Positions 38,454-47,756 of a stretch of DNA of 64,000 bases are shown here, piece after piece; within the stretch, counting starts at the first letter, position 1; every line of letters begins with the position of its first letter. The translations under genes were made by a program, and so were the position numbers. The notes under the pieces are model-generated. The model ran no database searches. It was not told where the DNA came from and saw only the letters and a program-made list of their open reading frames with translations. Where the stretch lies: contig NZ_NBZW01000003.1 of assembly GCF_002379085.1 (NCBI RefSeq), positions 214,087-278,086 of the forward strand, in the 5' to 3' direction. Origin of the DNA: Polaromonas sp. AET17H-212. GTDB lineage: Bacteria > Pseudomonadota > Gammaproteobacteria > Burkholderiales > Burkholderiaceae_C.

Positions 38454-40424
38454 CTAAATGGCCCTGAGCCGTGGCCGCACCTGCTGGCTGGCATGCAGCC
38501 AGGCGCGGCGCAAGACCGCCGGTGATTTTGTTTCTTCGGGAATCAGCAGATAGTTGTTGGCGCGCATGGCCGTCCCGACGCCGACCTTGCTGGTCAGCAC
38601 GGTCATCGGGATGGCCAGCAACAAAGGCAGACCGACCGGCAGCAGCCAGACCAGCGCGCTGGCGTCAATCAACGTGATGCCGGCGGCGAGCAGCACAATC
38701 ACTGCGCTCATGGGGGCCAGCTGCTGCAGGGCAACACGCCAGGGCACGGCCGCCGCTTCACGCGGAGGCGACTTCCATTCCAGCTTCAGGCCGGTCAGCG
38801 CGACCAGCACAAACAGCGAGTGCGCCAGCATGCGGATCGGCGCCTGCAGCAGGGCGATCAGCGTTTCGAGCAGCGCGCTGCGCAGCAGGCTGGCGGTGCC
38901 GCCGTAGGCCTGCTGCTGGCGGTTGATCAGCACCGCTGCGATGCCCAGCAGGCGCGGCAAAAACAGCATGGACAAGGTCCATGCCCACAAGGTCAGCAGC
39001 TCACCGGGCAACAGCGCCCAGTCACTGACCATGGGTGTGCCCGAGAGCCACAGCGCCGTCCCCAGCGTCAGGAAACACAGCCACAAGGGCGCCGAGAGGT
39101 AGGCCATGGCGCCCGTGCCGAACATCGAGCGGTGCACCGGGTGAATGCCGGGCTCGGCGATCAGGCGCGAGTTCTGCAGGTTGCCCTGGCACCAGCGGCG
39201 GTCGCGCTGCAGTTCGGCCAGCAGGTCGGGCGGCTGCTGTTCGTAGCTGCCCACCAGGTCGGCCACCAGCCAGACGTGGTAGCCGGCACGGCGCATCAGC
39301 GCGGCTTCGACAAAGTCGTGCGACATGATGCTGCCCGACATGCCGCCGGTGCCCGGGATGCGCGCCAGCGCGCAGTGCTGCATGAAGGGCGCGATGCGGA
39401 TGATGGCGTTATGGCCCCAGTAGTGCGACTCGCCCATCTGCCAGAACTGCATGCCCAGCGTGAACAGGCGCCCCGTCACGCGCGAGGCGAATTGCTGCGC
39501 GCGTGCATGCAGCGTCACATGGCCGATGGCCTGGGTGGCGGTCTGGATGATGCCGGCGCTCGGGTTGGCTTCCATCAGCTTGACCATGGCCACCAGGCAG
39601 TCACCGCTCATCACGCTGTCGGCATCGAGCACCACCATGTAGCGGTAGTCCTTGCCCCAGCGGCGGCAGAAGTCGGCCACGTTGCCGGCCTTGCGGTCGG
39701 TGCGGCGCTTGCGCAGGCGGTAGTAGACCTCGATCCGGGGCTGGTCGGGCTGGGCGGCCAGCTGGGTGCGCAGGTCTTCCCAGGCGGCGCGTTCGGCCTT
39801 CTGGGTGGCCGGGTGGCTGGTGTCGGACAGCACAAACACGTCGAAGGCTTTCACCTGGCCGGTCGCTGCGACGGATTCGCAGGTGGCACGCAGCCCCGCG
39901 AACACGCTGCGCACATCCTCGTTGCAGATCGGCATGATGATCGCCGTCCGGGTACCGGCATCGAGTGCATGGTGCTGGACCTGTTTGGCCGACAGGGCAT
40001 GTTTGTCGCCGCGTATCGTCACGTAAAAACCCATCATCGCCGTCATGAAGCCGGTGACCACCCAGGCGGACAGCAGCGCAAACAGCACGAGCTGGCCGTA
40101 CTGCAGCCAGGCGCTGTCGTAGGCGGGCTGCATGTCGGCAAACAGGCTGGTGGCCAGCACGGTGCTGAGCAGCGTCAGCAGCACGAAGACGGCCCGGCGC
40201 CGCGCAGCGGCCTGTTGCCAGGGTGCGCGTGCCGGGAGGGGGGCAGGATGGGCCTGTCTGGACCGCGCCAGGCCCAGCGTGGCCGTGCCCAGGCTGTTCC
40301 AGAAACCACGCCAGGGGCGCGGCACCATCGATCCGCGGTGTAGCGGCGGCGCGGTGACCGAGTTCGGATGGCGTTCTTCGCGCAGCAGGCTGCGGGGGGT
40401 CAGGGTGTGATCAGGTTGGTCCAT
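38454..40424 (-). CDS. opgH: OpgH (MdoH), osmoregulated periplasmic glucan glucosyltransferase
   Basis: OpgH is the inner-membrane family 2 glycosyltransferase that polymerises the glucan backbone from UDP-glucose. The 656-residue protein has the catalytic motifs VLDADSVMSGDCL (DxD-type), GGMSGSIMSHDFVEAAL and QRDRRWCQGNLQ (QxxRW) plus about six to eight membrane segments. It is shorter than the E. coli protein (847), mainly at the N-terminus. Its start overlaps the opgG stop by 25 bases, so translation is coupled. The Comamonadaceae form is often this short, to my knowledge. Confidence 0.92.
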   Translation of the reverse strand: MDQPDHTLTPRSLLREERHPNSVTAPPLHRGSMVPRPWRGFWNSLGTATLGLARSRQAHPAPLPARAPWQQAAARRRAVFVLLTLLSTVLATSLFADMQPAYDSAWLQYGQLVLFALLSAWVVTGFMTAMMGFYVTIRGDKHALSAKQVQHHALDAGTRTAIIMPICNEDVRSVFAGLRATCESVAATGQVKAFDVFVLSDTSHPATQKAERAAWEDLRTQLAAQPDQPRIEVYYRLRKRRTDRKAGNVADFCRRWGKDYRYMVVLDADSVMSGDCLVAMVKLMEANPSAGIIQTATQAIGHVTLHARAQQFASRVTGRLFTLGMQFWQMGESHYWGHNAIIRIAPFMQHCALARIPGTGGMSGSIMSHDFVEAALMRRAGYHVWLVADLVGSYEQQPPDLLAELQRDRRWCQGNLQNSRLIAEPGIHPVHRSMFGTGAMAYLSAPLWLCFLTLGTALWLSGTPMVSDWALLPGELLTLWAWTLSMLFLPRLLGIAAVLINRQQQAYGGTASLLRSALLETLIALLQAPIRMLAHSLFVLVALTGLKLEWKSPPREAAAVPWRVALQQLAPMSAVIVLLAAGITLIDASALVWLLPVGLPLLLAIPMTVLTSKVGVGTAMRANNYLLIPEETKSPAVLRRAWLHASQQVRPRLRAI

Positions 40425-41977
40425 GTTTCGGTCAGTGTGTGGTTGTCATGTTGGAGAAAGGCGCGCAGCTCGATAGGCTGGGCGCTCTGGTTGGCAGGGG
40501 GGGCGAGGCGCTGCACGCGCAGGTTCATGCGCCAGGTGCCGGTGGCCGGGTTGCGGTAAGCGATGCTTTCGACGACGCGGGCGTTGCTGCCGGCCGTGGT
40601 GATGGCCTCCACCCTGGCGCTCTCGGGCAACGCGTCCAGGGCCGGTCCGGCAAAGTCGATGACAAACTGGGTCTGCTGGCCCAGGGCCTCGGCGCTGAGC
40701 TTGCTGTAGCCGGTGCCGCGGCGCGACTGGGTGACCCAGCCGTTGGGCGGGCGTTGCTGGTTCTTGCCCTGCCAGCCAATCTGCCACGCGAGGTTCAGCG
40801 ACTCGCCGGGGGCGGGCATTTTTTCCGGCACCCAGTAGGCGGCCACGTTGTCATGGGTTTCGTCCGGCGTCGCAAACTGCAGCAGCTCGACGCGGCCCGC
40901 GCCCCAGTCGCCCAAGGGGGTCACCCATGCGCTGGGCCGCAGCTCGTACCGGGCTTCGGTGTCTTCGTAGCTGGCGAAGGCGCGGTCACGCTGCATCAGG
41001 CCAAAACCCTTGAGGCTTTTCATGCTGAAAGAGGTCACCAGCGGGGAAACCGGGTTCTGCAGCGGACGCCATAACCATTCACCTTCCCCGGTGGCCACCA
41101 TCAGGCCGTCAGAGTCATGCACTTCGGGCCGGAAGTCGCCCGCGCGGGGCTGGTTTTCACCGAAGAAAAACATGCTGGTCAGCGGCGCCACACCCAGGGT
41201 GGCGACGCGGGGGCCGGCGCCTGCGCGCATGAAGATACGGGCATGCACCTCGGTGACGGTCTCTTCGCCGGGGCGGATGTCAAAGCGGTAGGCGCCTGTC
41301 ATGCGCGCCGAATCCAGCAGGGCATAGACCGTGACCTGCTTTGCACCGGAGGCCGGTTTTTCGAGCCAGAAATCGGTGAAGCGCGGAAACTCTTCCTGCT
41401 TGGCGCCAGTGGGGTCGACCGCCAGGCCGCGGGCCGACAGGCCGTAACGCTGGCCGGCACCCAGGGCGCGGAAGTAGCTGGCGCCCAGAAAGGCAATCAA
41501 CTCATCCTTGTAGGCGGGCGAATTGAGCGAGGTGTGGAGGCGGAACCCGGCATGGCCGATGTCGCCCCAGCGTGCCGGATTCAGCTGGTTCTTGCCGTAG
41601 CTGAAGTCGTCGGCGCTGTAGCGCAGCAACTTGTTGCCCTGGGCAGACAACTCGTGGATGTGCACCGCTTCGGTCTGCCGGCCGACATGGAAAAATTTGG
41701 CTTCGTAGGGCAGCTGGTCGGCGCGCCACAAGGCTTTGTCGTCCTTGAAACGGATGTCACGCAGGCCGTCATAGTCGAGGGCCGCCAGTTCGGCGGGAAC
41801 AGCGGGACGCGGCTGCTGGTAAGGGGTTTGCGCACGTTTTTGCGCCAGGGCGGCCACGTCGTCCAGGGTCCAGGCATGAGCACTGGCCAGTGCTGCACAC
41901 AGGCCCAGGAGGGCAAAAAAGCGGGCTGGCAGTGCGTGCAGGAAAGGCGCGGTAAAACGGGGAAAAACAGCTTGCAT
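40400..41977 (-). CDS. opgG: OpgG (MdoG), periplasmic glucan biosynthesis protein
   Basis: OpgG is a periplasmic protein needed for osmoregulated periplasmic glucan synthesis, with glucan-modifying activity in recent work on the family. The 525-residue protein has a signal peptide (ALLGLCAALASAHA, cleavage near residue 35) and the mature start WTLDDVAALAQKRAQTPYQ. Family segments include LAALDYDGLRDIRFKDDKALW, PVSPLVTSFSMKSLKGFGLMQRDR and VELLQFATPDETHDNVAAYWVP. The last is a typical C-terminal domain feature. It is the first gene of the opgGH pair on the minus strand. Confidence 0.93.
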   Translation of the reverse strand: MQAVFPRFTAPFLHALPARFFALLGLCAALASAHAWTLDDVAALAQKRAQTPYQQPRPAVPAELAALDYDGLRDIRFKDDKALWRADQLPYEAKFFHVGRQTEAVHIHELSAQGNKLLRYSADDFSYGKNQLNPARWGDIGHAGFRLHTSLNSPAYKDELIAFLGASYFRALGAGQRYGLSARGLAVDPTGAKQEEFPRFTDFWLEKPASGAKQVTVYALLDSARMTGAYRFDIRPGEETVTEVHARIFMRAGAGPRVATLGVAPLTSMFFFGENQPRAGDFRPEVHDSDGLMVATGEGEWLWRPLQNPVSPLVTSFSMKSLKGFGLMQRDRAFASYEDTEARYELRPSAWVTPLGDWGAGRVELLQFATPDETHDNVAAYWVPEKMPAPGESLNLAWQIGWQGKNQQRPPNGWVTQSRRGTGYSKLSAEALGQQTQFVIDFAGPALDALPESARVEAITTAGSNARVVESIAYRNPATGTWRMNLRVQRLAPPANQSAQPIELRAFLQHDNHTLTETWTNLITP

Positions 41978-42137
41978 GGGTTGACTAGGGCAAACCCTGT
42001 GCCAACCTGAAAAAGTTGTTTTAAATCAACGGCTTGAAGAGGTTCCATGGCGCCGTCGTGGATCCGGACCGGAAAAGAGGCCGATGAACCCCTGTTTTTG
42101 TCGCCTCCGGACGACAACTGTTTGCCATAAAAGGAAT

Positions 42138-43559
42138 TTAGTATTTGGAATCAGGGGCTTGGCCCTGTCGCTCCTCGGCGACAGAATCAGAGGCGGCATT
42201 CGCCGGGTCGGTTTTGAAGTGGCCCGGCGTCAGGCTGTGTTTTTGCAGCAGGCGGTAAAACTCGGTGCGGTTGCGGTCTGCCAGCCGGGCGGCGTCGGCC
42301 ACGTTGCCGTCGGTCAGCTTGAGCAGGCCGACCAGGTACTCGTGCTCGAAGCGCTGGCGTGCTTCGGCCAGGGTGAGCACCTGCACACTGGGCGAGCGCA
42401 ACGCGCGTTGAATCAGGGTCAGAGGGATCAGCGGTGTGCTGGCCAGCGCGCACACCTGTTCGACCACGTTGTAGAGCTGGCGCACGTTGCCCGGCCAGGC
42501 GGCCGTGTTCAGGGCCTTGATCGCTTCCGGCGCAAAGCCGCTCAGGCGCTTGCCGTATTTTCCGGCCAGCTTGACGAGAAAATGATTGGCCAGCAGCGCG
42601 ATGTCTTCGCGCCGTTCGGACAGGGGGGGCAGGGTCAGCGTGACCACATTGAGCCGGTAATACAGGTCGGTGCGGAACTGGCCTTCGGCCATGGCCGCTT
42701 CGAGGTCCCGGTGGGTTGCCGACAGAATGCGCACATCGACCGGGATGGACTGGCTGGACCCCAGCGGCCGGACGGTGCGCTCCTGCAGCACCCGCAACAG
42801 CTTGACCTGCAAGGCCAGCGGCATGTCACCGATTTCATCGAGCAGCAGGGTGCCGCCTTCGGCGGCCTGGAACAATCCCTTGTGGTTGGCCGAGGCGTCG
42901 GTGAAGGCGCCCTTGACGTGGCCAAAAAGTTCGGACTCGAGCAGGGCTTCGGGAATGGCGCCGCAGTTCACGGCAATGAACGGGCGGGCGGCACGCGGGC
43001 TGGCCTGGTGAATCGCCTGGGCCAGCAGCTCCTTGCCGGTACCGCTTTCGCCGCGCAGCATCACGCTGGCGTCCGACTGGGCCACCATGCGCGCCTCGGC
43101 CAGGGTTTCGGCCATGCGGCTGGAACGGCTGATGAAGCCACTTTGCCAGGCCGGCGACTGGCCGGGCGGGACGGACGGCACTGGCGCGCTCAGCGACAGG
43201 GCCTGGGCAATCTTGTCGAGCAGACCCTTGCCGTCAAACGGCTTGGTCAGGTAGGTGAACACGCCGCGTTCGGTGGCCTCCACCGCATCGGGAATCGTGC
43301 CGTGGGCCGTCAGCAGAATCACCGGCAGCGAGGGGTGCTGGCTGCGGATTTCGTCAAACAGCGCCAGGCCGTCCTTGCCGGGCAGGCGCACGTCGCTGAG
43401 CACCAGCTGCGGGCGCTCGATCTCGAGTTGGCTCAGGGCGGCTTCGGCCGAACTCACGGCGCTGACGCGGTAACCAGCGGCTGTCAGCCGCATGGTCAGC
43501 AGGCGCAGCATGTCGGCGTCGTCGTCGACAACCAGCAGGTGGGCTTTGGGCGCAGTCAT
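42138..43559 (-). CDS. glrR: GlrR/QseF-like sigma-54 response regulator
   Basis: A 473-residue NtrC-family regulator. The receiver has phospho-acceptor D56 in LVLSDVRLPGKDG; the AAA+ domain has Walker A GESGTGKE near residue 172 and GGTLLLDEIGDMP; the C-terminal helix-turn-helix contains NVADAARLADRNRTEFYRLL. The sigma-54 contact loop reads GAFTDA near residue 217 in place of GAFTGA, which may change how it engages sigma-54. It overlaps the lipoprotein gene by 4 bases. The kinase-lipoprotein-regulator order matches glrK-qseG-glrR of enterobacteria, which control glmY there. Confidence 0.87.
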   Translation of the reverse strand: MTAPKAHLLVVDDDADMLRLLTMRLTAAGYRVSAVSSAEAALSQLEIERPQLVLSDVRLPGKDGLALFDEIRSQHPSLPVILLTAHGTIPDAVEATERGVFTYLTKPFDGKGLLDKIAQALSLSAPVPSVPPGQSPAWQSGFISRSSRMAETLAEARMVAQSDASVMLRGESGTGKELLAQAIHQASPRAARPFIAVNCGAIPEALLESELFGHVKGAFTDASANHKGLFQAAEGGTLLLDEIGDMPLALQVKLLRVLQERTVRPLGSSQSIPVDVRILSATHRDLEAAMAEGQFRTDLYYRLNVVTLTLPPLSERREDIALLANHFLVKLAGKYGKRLSGFAPEAIKALNTAAWPGNVRQLYNVVEQVCALASTPLIPLTLIQRALRSPSVQVLTLAEARQRFEHEYLVGLLKLTDGNVADAARLADRNRTEFYRLLQKHSLTPGHFKTDPANAASDSVAEERQGQAPDSKY

Positions 43560-44185
43560 GGGCTCGGTGGCCGGGTGCGGCCGCGCGGGGACGATGCCGG
43601 AGCCGCCGCGGGGCGGTTGCTCAGGCTGCGTTCGATTTCCTTGAGGGCGTCGAGTTTGTCCTGGGTCTGTTCGAGGCGGCGCTGCAGCTCGCGCAGTTGC
43701 TGGTTCTGCCGGTCCAGCTGGTCTTCGGCCCGCCGTTGCTCGGCAAAACGTGTGGCCAGCAGGCGCGCCAGGGCATGCAGCGGCCGGGCTTCCTCGCTGT
43801 TGTTGGCCAGGGCGCGCTGCAGCAGGTCCTGCGCGCGCACCAGATCGGGCAGTTGCCGGGTCTGGCTCAGCGTGAGCGCCAGGCGCAGCTGGTCGCCTGC
43901 TGACACAGCGTTGCCGAGCCGGGTGATTTCCTGGGCCAGTTCGGGGCCAGGCAGGCTGCGCAGCCGGTCGGCGTAGGCCAGCAGGGGGGTGACGGCGTCT
44001 GCCTCCGAAGGCGCGGCGTTGGACGGCGCTGCCGGCGCTGCAGGGGCCGGTTTCGTCGCGGTCACCATGCCTGGCCCGGCCGGCGAACGGGCCGGCACGG
44101 TGCAGCCGGCCGCCAGGCTGAGGGCCAGCGCCCAGGGCAGGGCGCGGCAGAAGACGGGGCCGCAGGCCTCAAGACTTGAAAGCAT
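43556..44185 (-). CDS. QseG-like outer-membrane lipoprotein
   Basis: A 209-residue predicted lipoprotein with lipobox LAAGC at residues 24-28, a Pro/Ala-rich linker, an all-helical middle (ADAVTPLLAYADRLRSLPG ... LARLLATRFAEQRRAEDQ) and a coiled coil (RQNQQLRELQRRLEQTQDKLDALKEIE). It matches the position and build of QseG (YfhG), which activates the sensor kinase in enterobacteria. It overlaps the kinase stop by 17 bases and the regulator start by 4. Sequence similarity to QseG is weak by eye, so the call rests on context. Confidence 0.75.
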   Translation of the reverse strand: MLSSLEACGPVFCRALPWALALSLAAGCTVPARSPAGPGMVTATKPAPAAPAAPSNAAPSEADAVTPLLAYADRLRSLPGPELAQEITRLGNAVSAGDQLRLALTLSQTRQLPDLVRAQDLLQRALANNSEEARPLHALARLLATRFAEQRRAEDQLDRQNQQLRELQRRLEQTQDKLDALKEIERSLSNRPAAAPASSPRGRTRPPSP

Positions 44186-45590
44186 GGGGAAGTTCTATCC
44201 TGAAATGTGCACCCGGGCCGTCCGGCAGCAACTGCACCCGGCCCCCATGGGCAGCAATGTACTCGTGGACGATGGACAGCCCAATGCCGCTGCCCCGCAC
44301 CACTTGCGGTGGCTGCCGTTCACCGCGGTAAAAGGGTTCAAAAATGCGCGCCTGGTCGCCGTAGGCGATGCCGGGGCCTTCGTCGTCCATGTCGATATGC
44401 ACGACGTCGGCGAACTGGCTCAACCGGATGCGTATCCTGCCTCCGGCCGGAGAAAACCGGATGGCGTTGGACAGCAGGTTGGCAATGGCGGTTCCCAGCT
44501 TGTCGCGGTCCACCTCGGCCTGCAGCGCCGGGCCTTCGACGCTGACCTGCAGATCGCGCGCGCGCCACTGCAGGCGCTGGCCTTCCACCTGTTCTTCGAT
44601 GAGTTGCAGCAGGTCGGTTTTTTCCCGGCGCAACTGGCGTGCCTCGAAGGCTGCCGCGTTGAAGCGCAGCAGGTCCTCGATCTGGCCCTGCAGCAGGCCG
44701 GTGTTGTGGCGCAGGATTTTGGCCACTTCCCGCTGGTTGGCGCTGAGCTCGCCGGCCACGCCGTCTTCCAGCAGCGACACGCCCTCGCGCAGCGACGCCA
44801 GCGGGGTTTTGAGTTCGTGCGAGACATGGCGCAAAAACCGCGACTTGTCGGCGTCCAGCTCCACCAGCCGCAGCCGCAGCCATTCCAGCCGTTGTCCGAC
44901 CAGCTGCAAGTCGGCCGGACCGTCGATGCGGATGGCCTCGTCCAGGCGGTTTTCGCCGAGGCCGATGATGGCCTTTTCCAGGCGGTTGAGCGGACGCGTG
45001 AGCCAGATGCCGAACGCCAGCGCCATCAGGACGGCCAGCGCGATCGCGCCCAGCACCTGTTGCGTCAATTGCCGGCGGCGGTTTTCCAGCGTGTCGAGCA
45101 GGCTGCGGTTTTGCCTGGCAATGGTTTGCCGGACCTGCTGCGCAATCGCCGCGTTGATGCGGTCCAGTTCGCGGAATTCCTGCGCGACCTGCCGGTCCCG
45201 GTCGAGCGCGGTATCGGGCGAACCGGACAGCAGCGCGGTGACGGCCTGCAGGTGGTTCTTCCAGTCGCTGACCAGGGCAGTGGGCACGTTTTGCGGACCC
45301 AGCCGCGCCAGCACGGTTCTGGCATCGGCGGCGGCCTCGTCGAAGCGCTCGCGCAGCACGCGGTCGGACAATACCAGCGACTGGCGCGCCGTGCGTTCCA
45401 TCGCCACGCTGCGTTCGTCCAGGGACTGGGCGGCCGCACTGAGGTCGAGCGCGCGCACCGCGCCGTCGCGGCTTTGCATCGTGAGTTGCTCCAGCGTGAA
45501 CACGGCGCGCAGCGAGGCGGCCGCCAGCAGGCCGGCAATCAGCAAAAAGGCGGCCACCAGCAACTGGCGGAAGGAAACGCGCTCAAGCAT
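44169..45590 (-). CDS. glrK: GlrK/QseE-like sensor histidine kinase
   Basis: A 473-residue membrane kinase. It has an N-terminal membrane segment (QLLVAAFLLIAGLLAAASL), a periplasmic helical domain of about 160 residues, a second membrane segment (LGAIALAVLMALAFGIWLT) with a HAMP domain, HisKA with the phospho-accepting His in FLRHVSHELKTPLASLREG near residue 256, and HATPase with GSGIGLSIVHEYIAAHGG. It is the first gene of the three-gene signalling unit and starts 36 bases after the miaB stop. The stimulus is not evident. Confidence 0.87.
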   Translation of the reverse strand: MLERVSFRQLLVAAFLLIAGLLAAASLRAVFTLEQLTMQSRDGAVRALDLSAAAQSLDERSVAMERTARQSLVLSDRVLRERFDEAAADARTVLARLGPQNVPTALVSDWKNHLQAVTALLSGSPDTALDRDRQVAQEFRELDRINAAIAQQVRQTIARQNRSLLDTLENRRRQLTQQVLGAIALAVLMALAFGIWLTRPLNRLEKAIIGLGENRLDEAIRIDGPADLQLVGQRLEWLRLRLVELDADKSRFLRHVSHELKTPLASLREGVSLLEDGVAGELSANQREVAKILRHNTGLLQGQIEDLLRFNAAAFEARQLRREKTDLLQLIEEQVEGQRLQWRARDLQVSVEGPALQAEVDRDKLGTAIANLLSNAIRFSPAGGRIRIRLSQFADVVHIDMDDEGPGIAYGDQARIFEPFYRGERQPPQVVRGSGIGLSIVHEYIAAHGGRVQLLPDGPGAHFRIELPHAFKS

Positions 45591-45626
45591 GGGGGTTCCT
45601 TGCCGGCGGGTTCACTGCGCGTGGTT

Positions 45627-46973
45627 TCAAACGGTCAGTGCGGGCGCTTCATGGTGCAGCACGTCGCCGCGCAGGGAGCGTTGGGAGGCTTCGGTGATGG
45701 TCACGTCCACCATCTGGCCGATCAGCCGGGGCAGGCCCCTGAAGTTGACAACGCGGTTGCATTCGGTGCGGCCCATCAGCTCGGTCGGGTCCTTGCGGGA
45801 GGCCCCTTCGACGAGGATGCGCTGCACCGTGCCCTGACGGCTGGCGCTGATGGCACGCACGCTGTCGTCGATGGCGGCCTGCAGGCGCTGCAGCCGCGCG
45901 AGCTTGACCTCGTGCGGCGTGTCGTCGGTCAGGTTGGCCGCGGGCGTCCCCGGCCGCGGGCTGAAGATGAAGCTGAACGAGGTGTCGTAGCCGATGTCGT
46001 CGATCAGCTTCATCATCTTGCCGAAGTCGTCCTCGGTCTCGCCGGGAAACCCGACGATGAAGTCGCTGCTCATGGCCAGGTCGGGGCGGATCGCGCGCAG
46101 TTTGCGGATGGTGCTCTTGTATTCCATCGCCGTGTAGCCGCGTTTCATCGCCATCAGGATGCGGTCGGAGCCGTGCTGCACCGGCAGGTGCAGGTGGTTC
46201 ACCAGCTTGGGCAGCTTGCCGTAGGCGTCGATCAGGCGCTGCGTGAACTCATTGGGGTGGCTGGTGACATAACGGATGCGCTCGATGCCGGGAATGTCGG
46301 AGACGTATTCGAGCAGGGTGGCGAAATCGGCGATGTCGGCGCTGCTGCCCATGGGGCCGCGGTAGGCGTTGACGTTCTGCCCCAGCAGCGTGACTTCACG
46401 CACGCCCTGGTCGGCCAGGCCCGCCACTTCCACCAGCACGTCCTCGAACGGACGCGAGACTTCCTCGCCGCGCGTGTAGGGCACGACGCAGTAGCTGCAG
46501 TATTTGGAGCAGCCTTCCATGATGCTGACAAAGGCGCTGGGGCCTTCCACGCGGGCCGGCGGCAGGTGGTCGAATTTTTCAATTTCGGGAAAGCTGATGT
46601 CCACCTGCGATTTGCCCAGGCTGATGCGCCTGGCCAGCAGGTCCGGCAGGCGGTGCAGGGTCTGCGGGCCGAACACCACATCGACATAGGGCGCGCGCTC
46701 GATGATGGCGTCGCCCTCCTGGCTGGCCACGCAGCCGCCGACGCCGATCAGCACGCCCTTTTTTTTCAGATGTTTGACCCGGCCGAGGTCGCTGAACACC
46801 TTTTCCTGCGCCTTTTCGCGCACCGAGCAGGTGTTGAACAGGATCAGGTCGGCCTCGTCCACATTGCTGGTGGGCTCGTAACCTTGGGCGGCGTGCAGCA
46901 CGTCGGACATCTTGTCCGAGTCGTACTCGTTCATCTGGCAGCCGAAGGTTTTGATAAAGACTTTTTTGCTCAT
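45627..46973 (-). CDS. miaB: MiaB, tRNA methylthiotransferase
   Basis: MiaB converts i6A37 to ms2i6A37 in tRNAs that read UNN codons, using radical SAM chemistry and a second iron-sulfur cluster. The 448-residue protein has the N-terminal UPF0004 cysteines ([28 protein letters not shown]), the radical SAM motif CSKYCSYC near residues 154-161 and a TRAM domain at the end. ATG 46973 ([13 protein letters not shown]) is the family start; upstream in-frame residues are not conserved in kind. It lies 36 bases ahead of glrK on the minus strand. Confidence 0.96.
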   Translation of the reverse strand: MSKKVFIKTFGCQMNEYDSDKMSDVLHAAQGYEPTSNVDEADLILFNTCSVREKAQEKVFSDLGRVKHLKKKGVLIGVGGCVASQEGDAIIERAPYVDVVFGPQTLHRLPDLLARRISLGKSQVDISFPEIEKFDHLPPARVEGPSAFVSIMEGCSKYCSYCVVPYTRGEEVSRPFEDVLVEVAGLADQGVREVTLLGQNVNAYRGPMGSSADIADFATLLEYVSDIPGIERIRYVTSHPNEFTQRLIDAYGKLPKLVNHLHLPVQHGSDRILMAMKRGYTAMEYKSTIRKLRAIRPDLAMSSDFIVGFPGETEDDFGKMMKLIDDIGYDTSFSFIFSPRPGTPAANLTDDTPHEVKLARLQRLQAAIDDSVRAISASRQGTVQRILVEGASRKDPTELMGRTECNRVVNFRGLPRLIGQMVDVTITEASQRSLRGDVLHHEAPALTV

Positions 46974-46977
46974 GGAT

Positions 46978-47038
46978 TTGCTATCAAAATGGGAGCTGAT
47001 TGCGCCCGTCAATAAAGGGCTAGGGCCTTTTTTGTTCT
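46978..47038 (-). repeat. Dispersed repeat copy just upstream of miaB
   Basis: Read on the minus strand it gives AAAAAAGGCCCTAGCCC, GACGGGCGCAATCAGC, TCCCATTTTGATAGCAAATC, the same order as the copy at 23848-23912. It ends 4 bases before the miaB start, so it forms most of the miaB leader. Confidence 0.7.
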
Positions 47039-47069
47039 AAAAACGGCTGACGGGCCGGCGCGGAGCCGG

Positions 47070-47531
47070 CTACTGCTGGTAGCGGGGCAGCTGGTTGTAA
47101 GGGGTCTTGCCGTCGTCCTGCGGCGCGGCTTCGCCCTCGAAGCTGAAGAGGAAATTGCGCGTGGACAGGCCGGCGCGTTTTTCCCTGGCTTCCTCGGCGG
47201 TCAGCACCCAGACCTCGTGGACCAGACCGGCGCTGTCGCGGGTGTAGTTGACCAGCAACTCCTGGCCCAGCAGGGCGCCCGACAACACATAGTTGTTGTT
47301 GACGTTGCGGATGCGTGCACCGGGCGACAGGCGGTCGGCCTTGCCGTTGAGGCTGATGTCGGGTGGTGCCCGGACCACCAGCAGGCCGCGCAGGGCAGCC
47401 TTGGGGAAATTGCGGACGCTGGGGACTTCGTCGGTCTGGGCCAGCGCCGGCGTGGCGAACAGGCTCGCCAGCGTCAGCAGGATGGCGATCAGCGTGGCCG
47501 GCAAGGAGAGGAGGGGCAGGCAGCGTTTCAT
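47070..47531 (-). CDS. Exported protein of unknown function, 153 residues
   Basis: The N-terminus MKRCLPLLSLPATLIAILLT followed by PALAQTDE is a Sec signal peptide with a likely cut after ALA near residue 31. The mature domain is small (about 122 residues) with VRNFPKAALRGLLVVRAPPDISLNGK and AGARIRNVNNNYVLSGALLGQELLVNYTRD; the pattern suggests a beta-rich periplasmic protein. I do not recognise a family. ATG 47531 is chosen over an in-frame ATG at 47561. It lies between miaB and tRNA-Met on the same strand. Confidence 0.75.
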   Translation of the reverse strand: MKRCLPLLSLPATLIAILLTLASLFATPALAQTDEVPSVRNFPKAALRGLLVVRAPPDISLNGKADRLSPGARIRNVNNNYVLSGALLGQELLVNYTRDSAGLVHEVWVLTAEEAREKRAGLSTRNFLFSFEGEAAPQDDGKTPYNQLPRYQQ

Positions 47532-47561
47532 GGTGTATGTCCAGAGGCTGTGAAGTAACAA

Positions 47562-47588
47562 AGCCCCAGAGGATCAACCTCTGGGGCT
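47562..47588 (-). terminator. Terminator of tRNA-Met
   Basis: AGCCCCAGAGG pairs with CCTCTGGGGCT around five bases, 11 bases past the CCA end of the tRNA, then a short TTTGTT run on the minus strand. It would end the tRNA transcript before the small gene at 47531. Confidence 0.7.
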
Positions 47589-47599
47589 CCGCGAAACCG

Positions 47600-47676
47600 T
47601 GGTGGTGATAGGTGGACTTGAACCACCGACATCAGCATTATGAATGCTGCGCTCTAACCAACTGAGCTATATCACC
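47600..47676 (-). tRNA. tRNA-Met (anticodon CAU)
   Basis: A 77-nucleotide cloverleaf: acceptor stem GGTGATA paired with TATCACC, D-arm AGCTCAGTTGGTTAGAGC, anticodon stem CAGCA/TGCTG with loop TTCATAA (anticodon CAT), T-arm GTGGTTCAAGTCCAC, discriminator A and an encoded CCA. The first pair is G-C, so it is not the initiator type. Elongator Met is favoured; a lysidine-modified Ile tRNA with CAU cannot be fully excluded. Confidence 0.93.
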
Positions 47677-47756
47677 GCGCGTCGCAGATTATAGCCAAAC
47701 CTGAACGGACTTTCACGCGATGCGCTCCACATTGAGAAACTGCGGGGTTCTTCAGT

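Noticed and set aside
43989..47015. A 1008-codon open frame on the plus strand
   Set aside because: It is antisense to the qseG-like, kinase and miaB genes, all of which have clear domains. Its composition (His, Gln, Arg, Ala, Gly rich) is that of a GC-rich shadow frame.
47600..47676. Initiator tRNA or tRNA-Ile (lysidine) reading of the CAU tRNA
   Set aside because: The first base pair is G-C, unlike the mismatched initiator end; the arm sequences look closer to elongator Met, although Ile2 could not be fully excluded.
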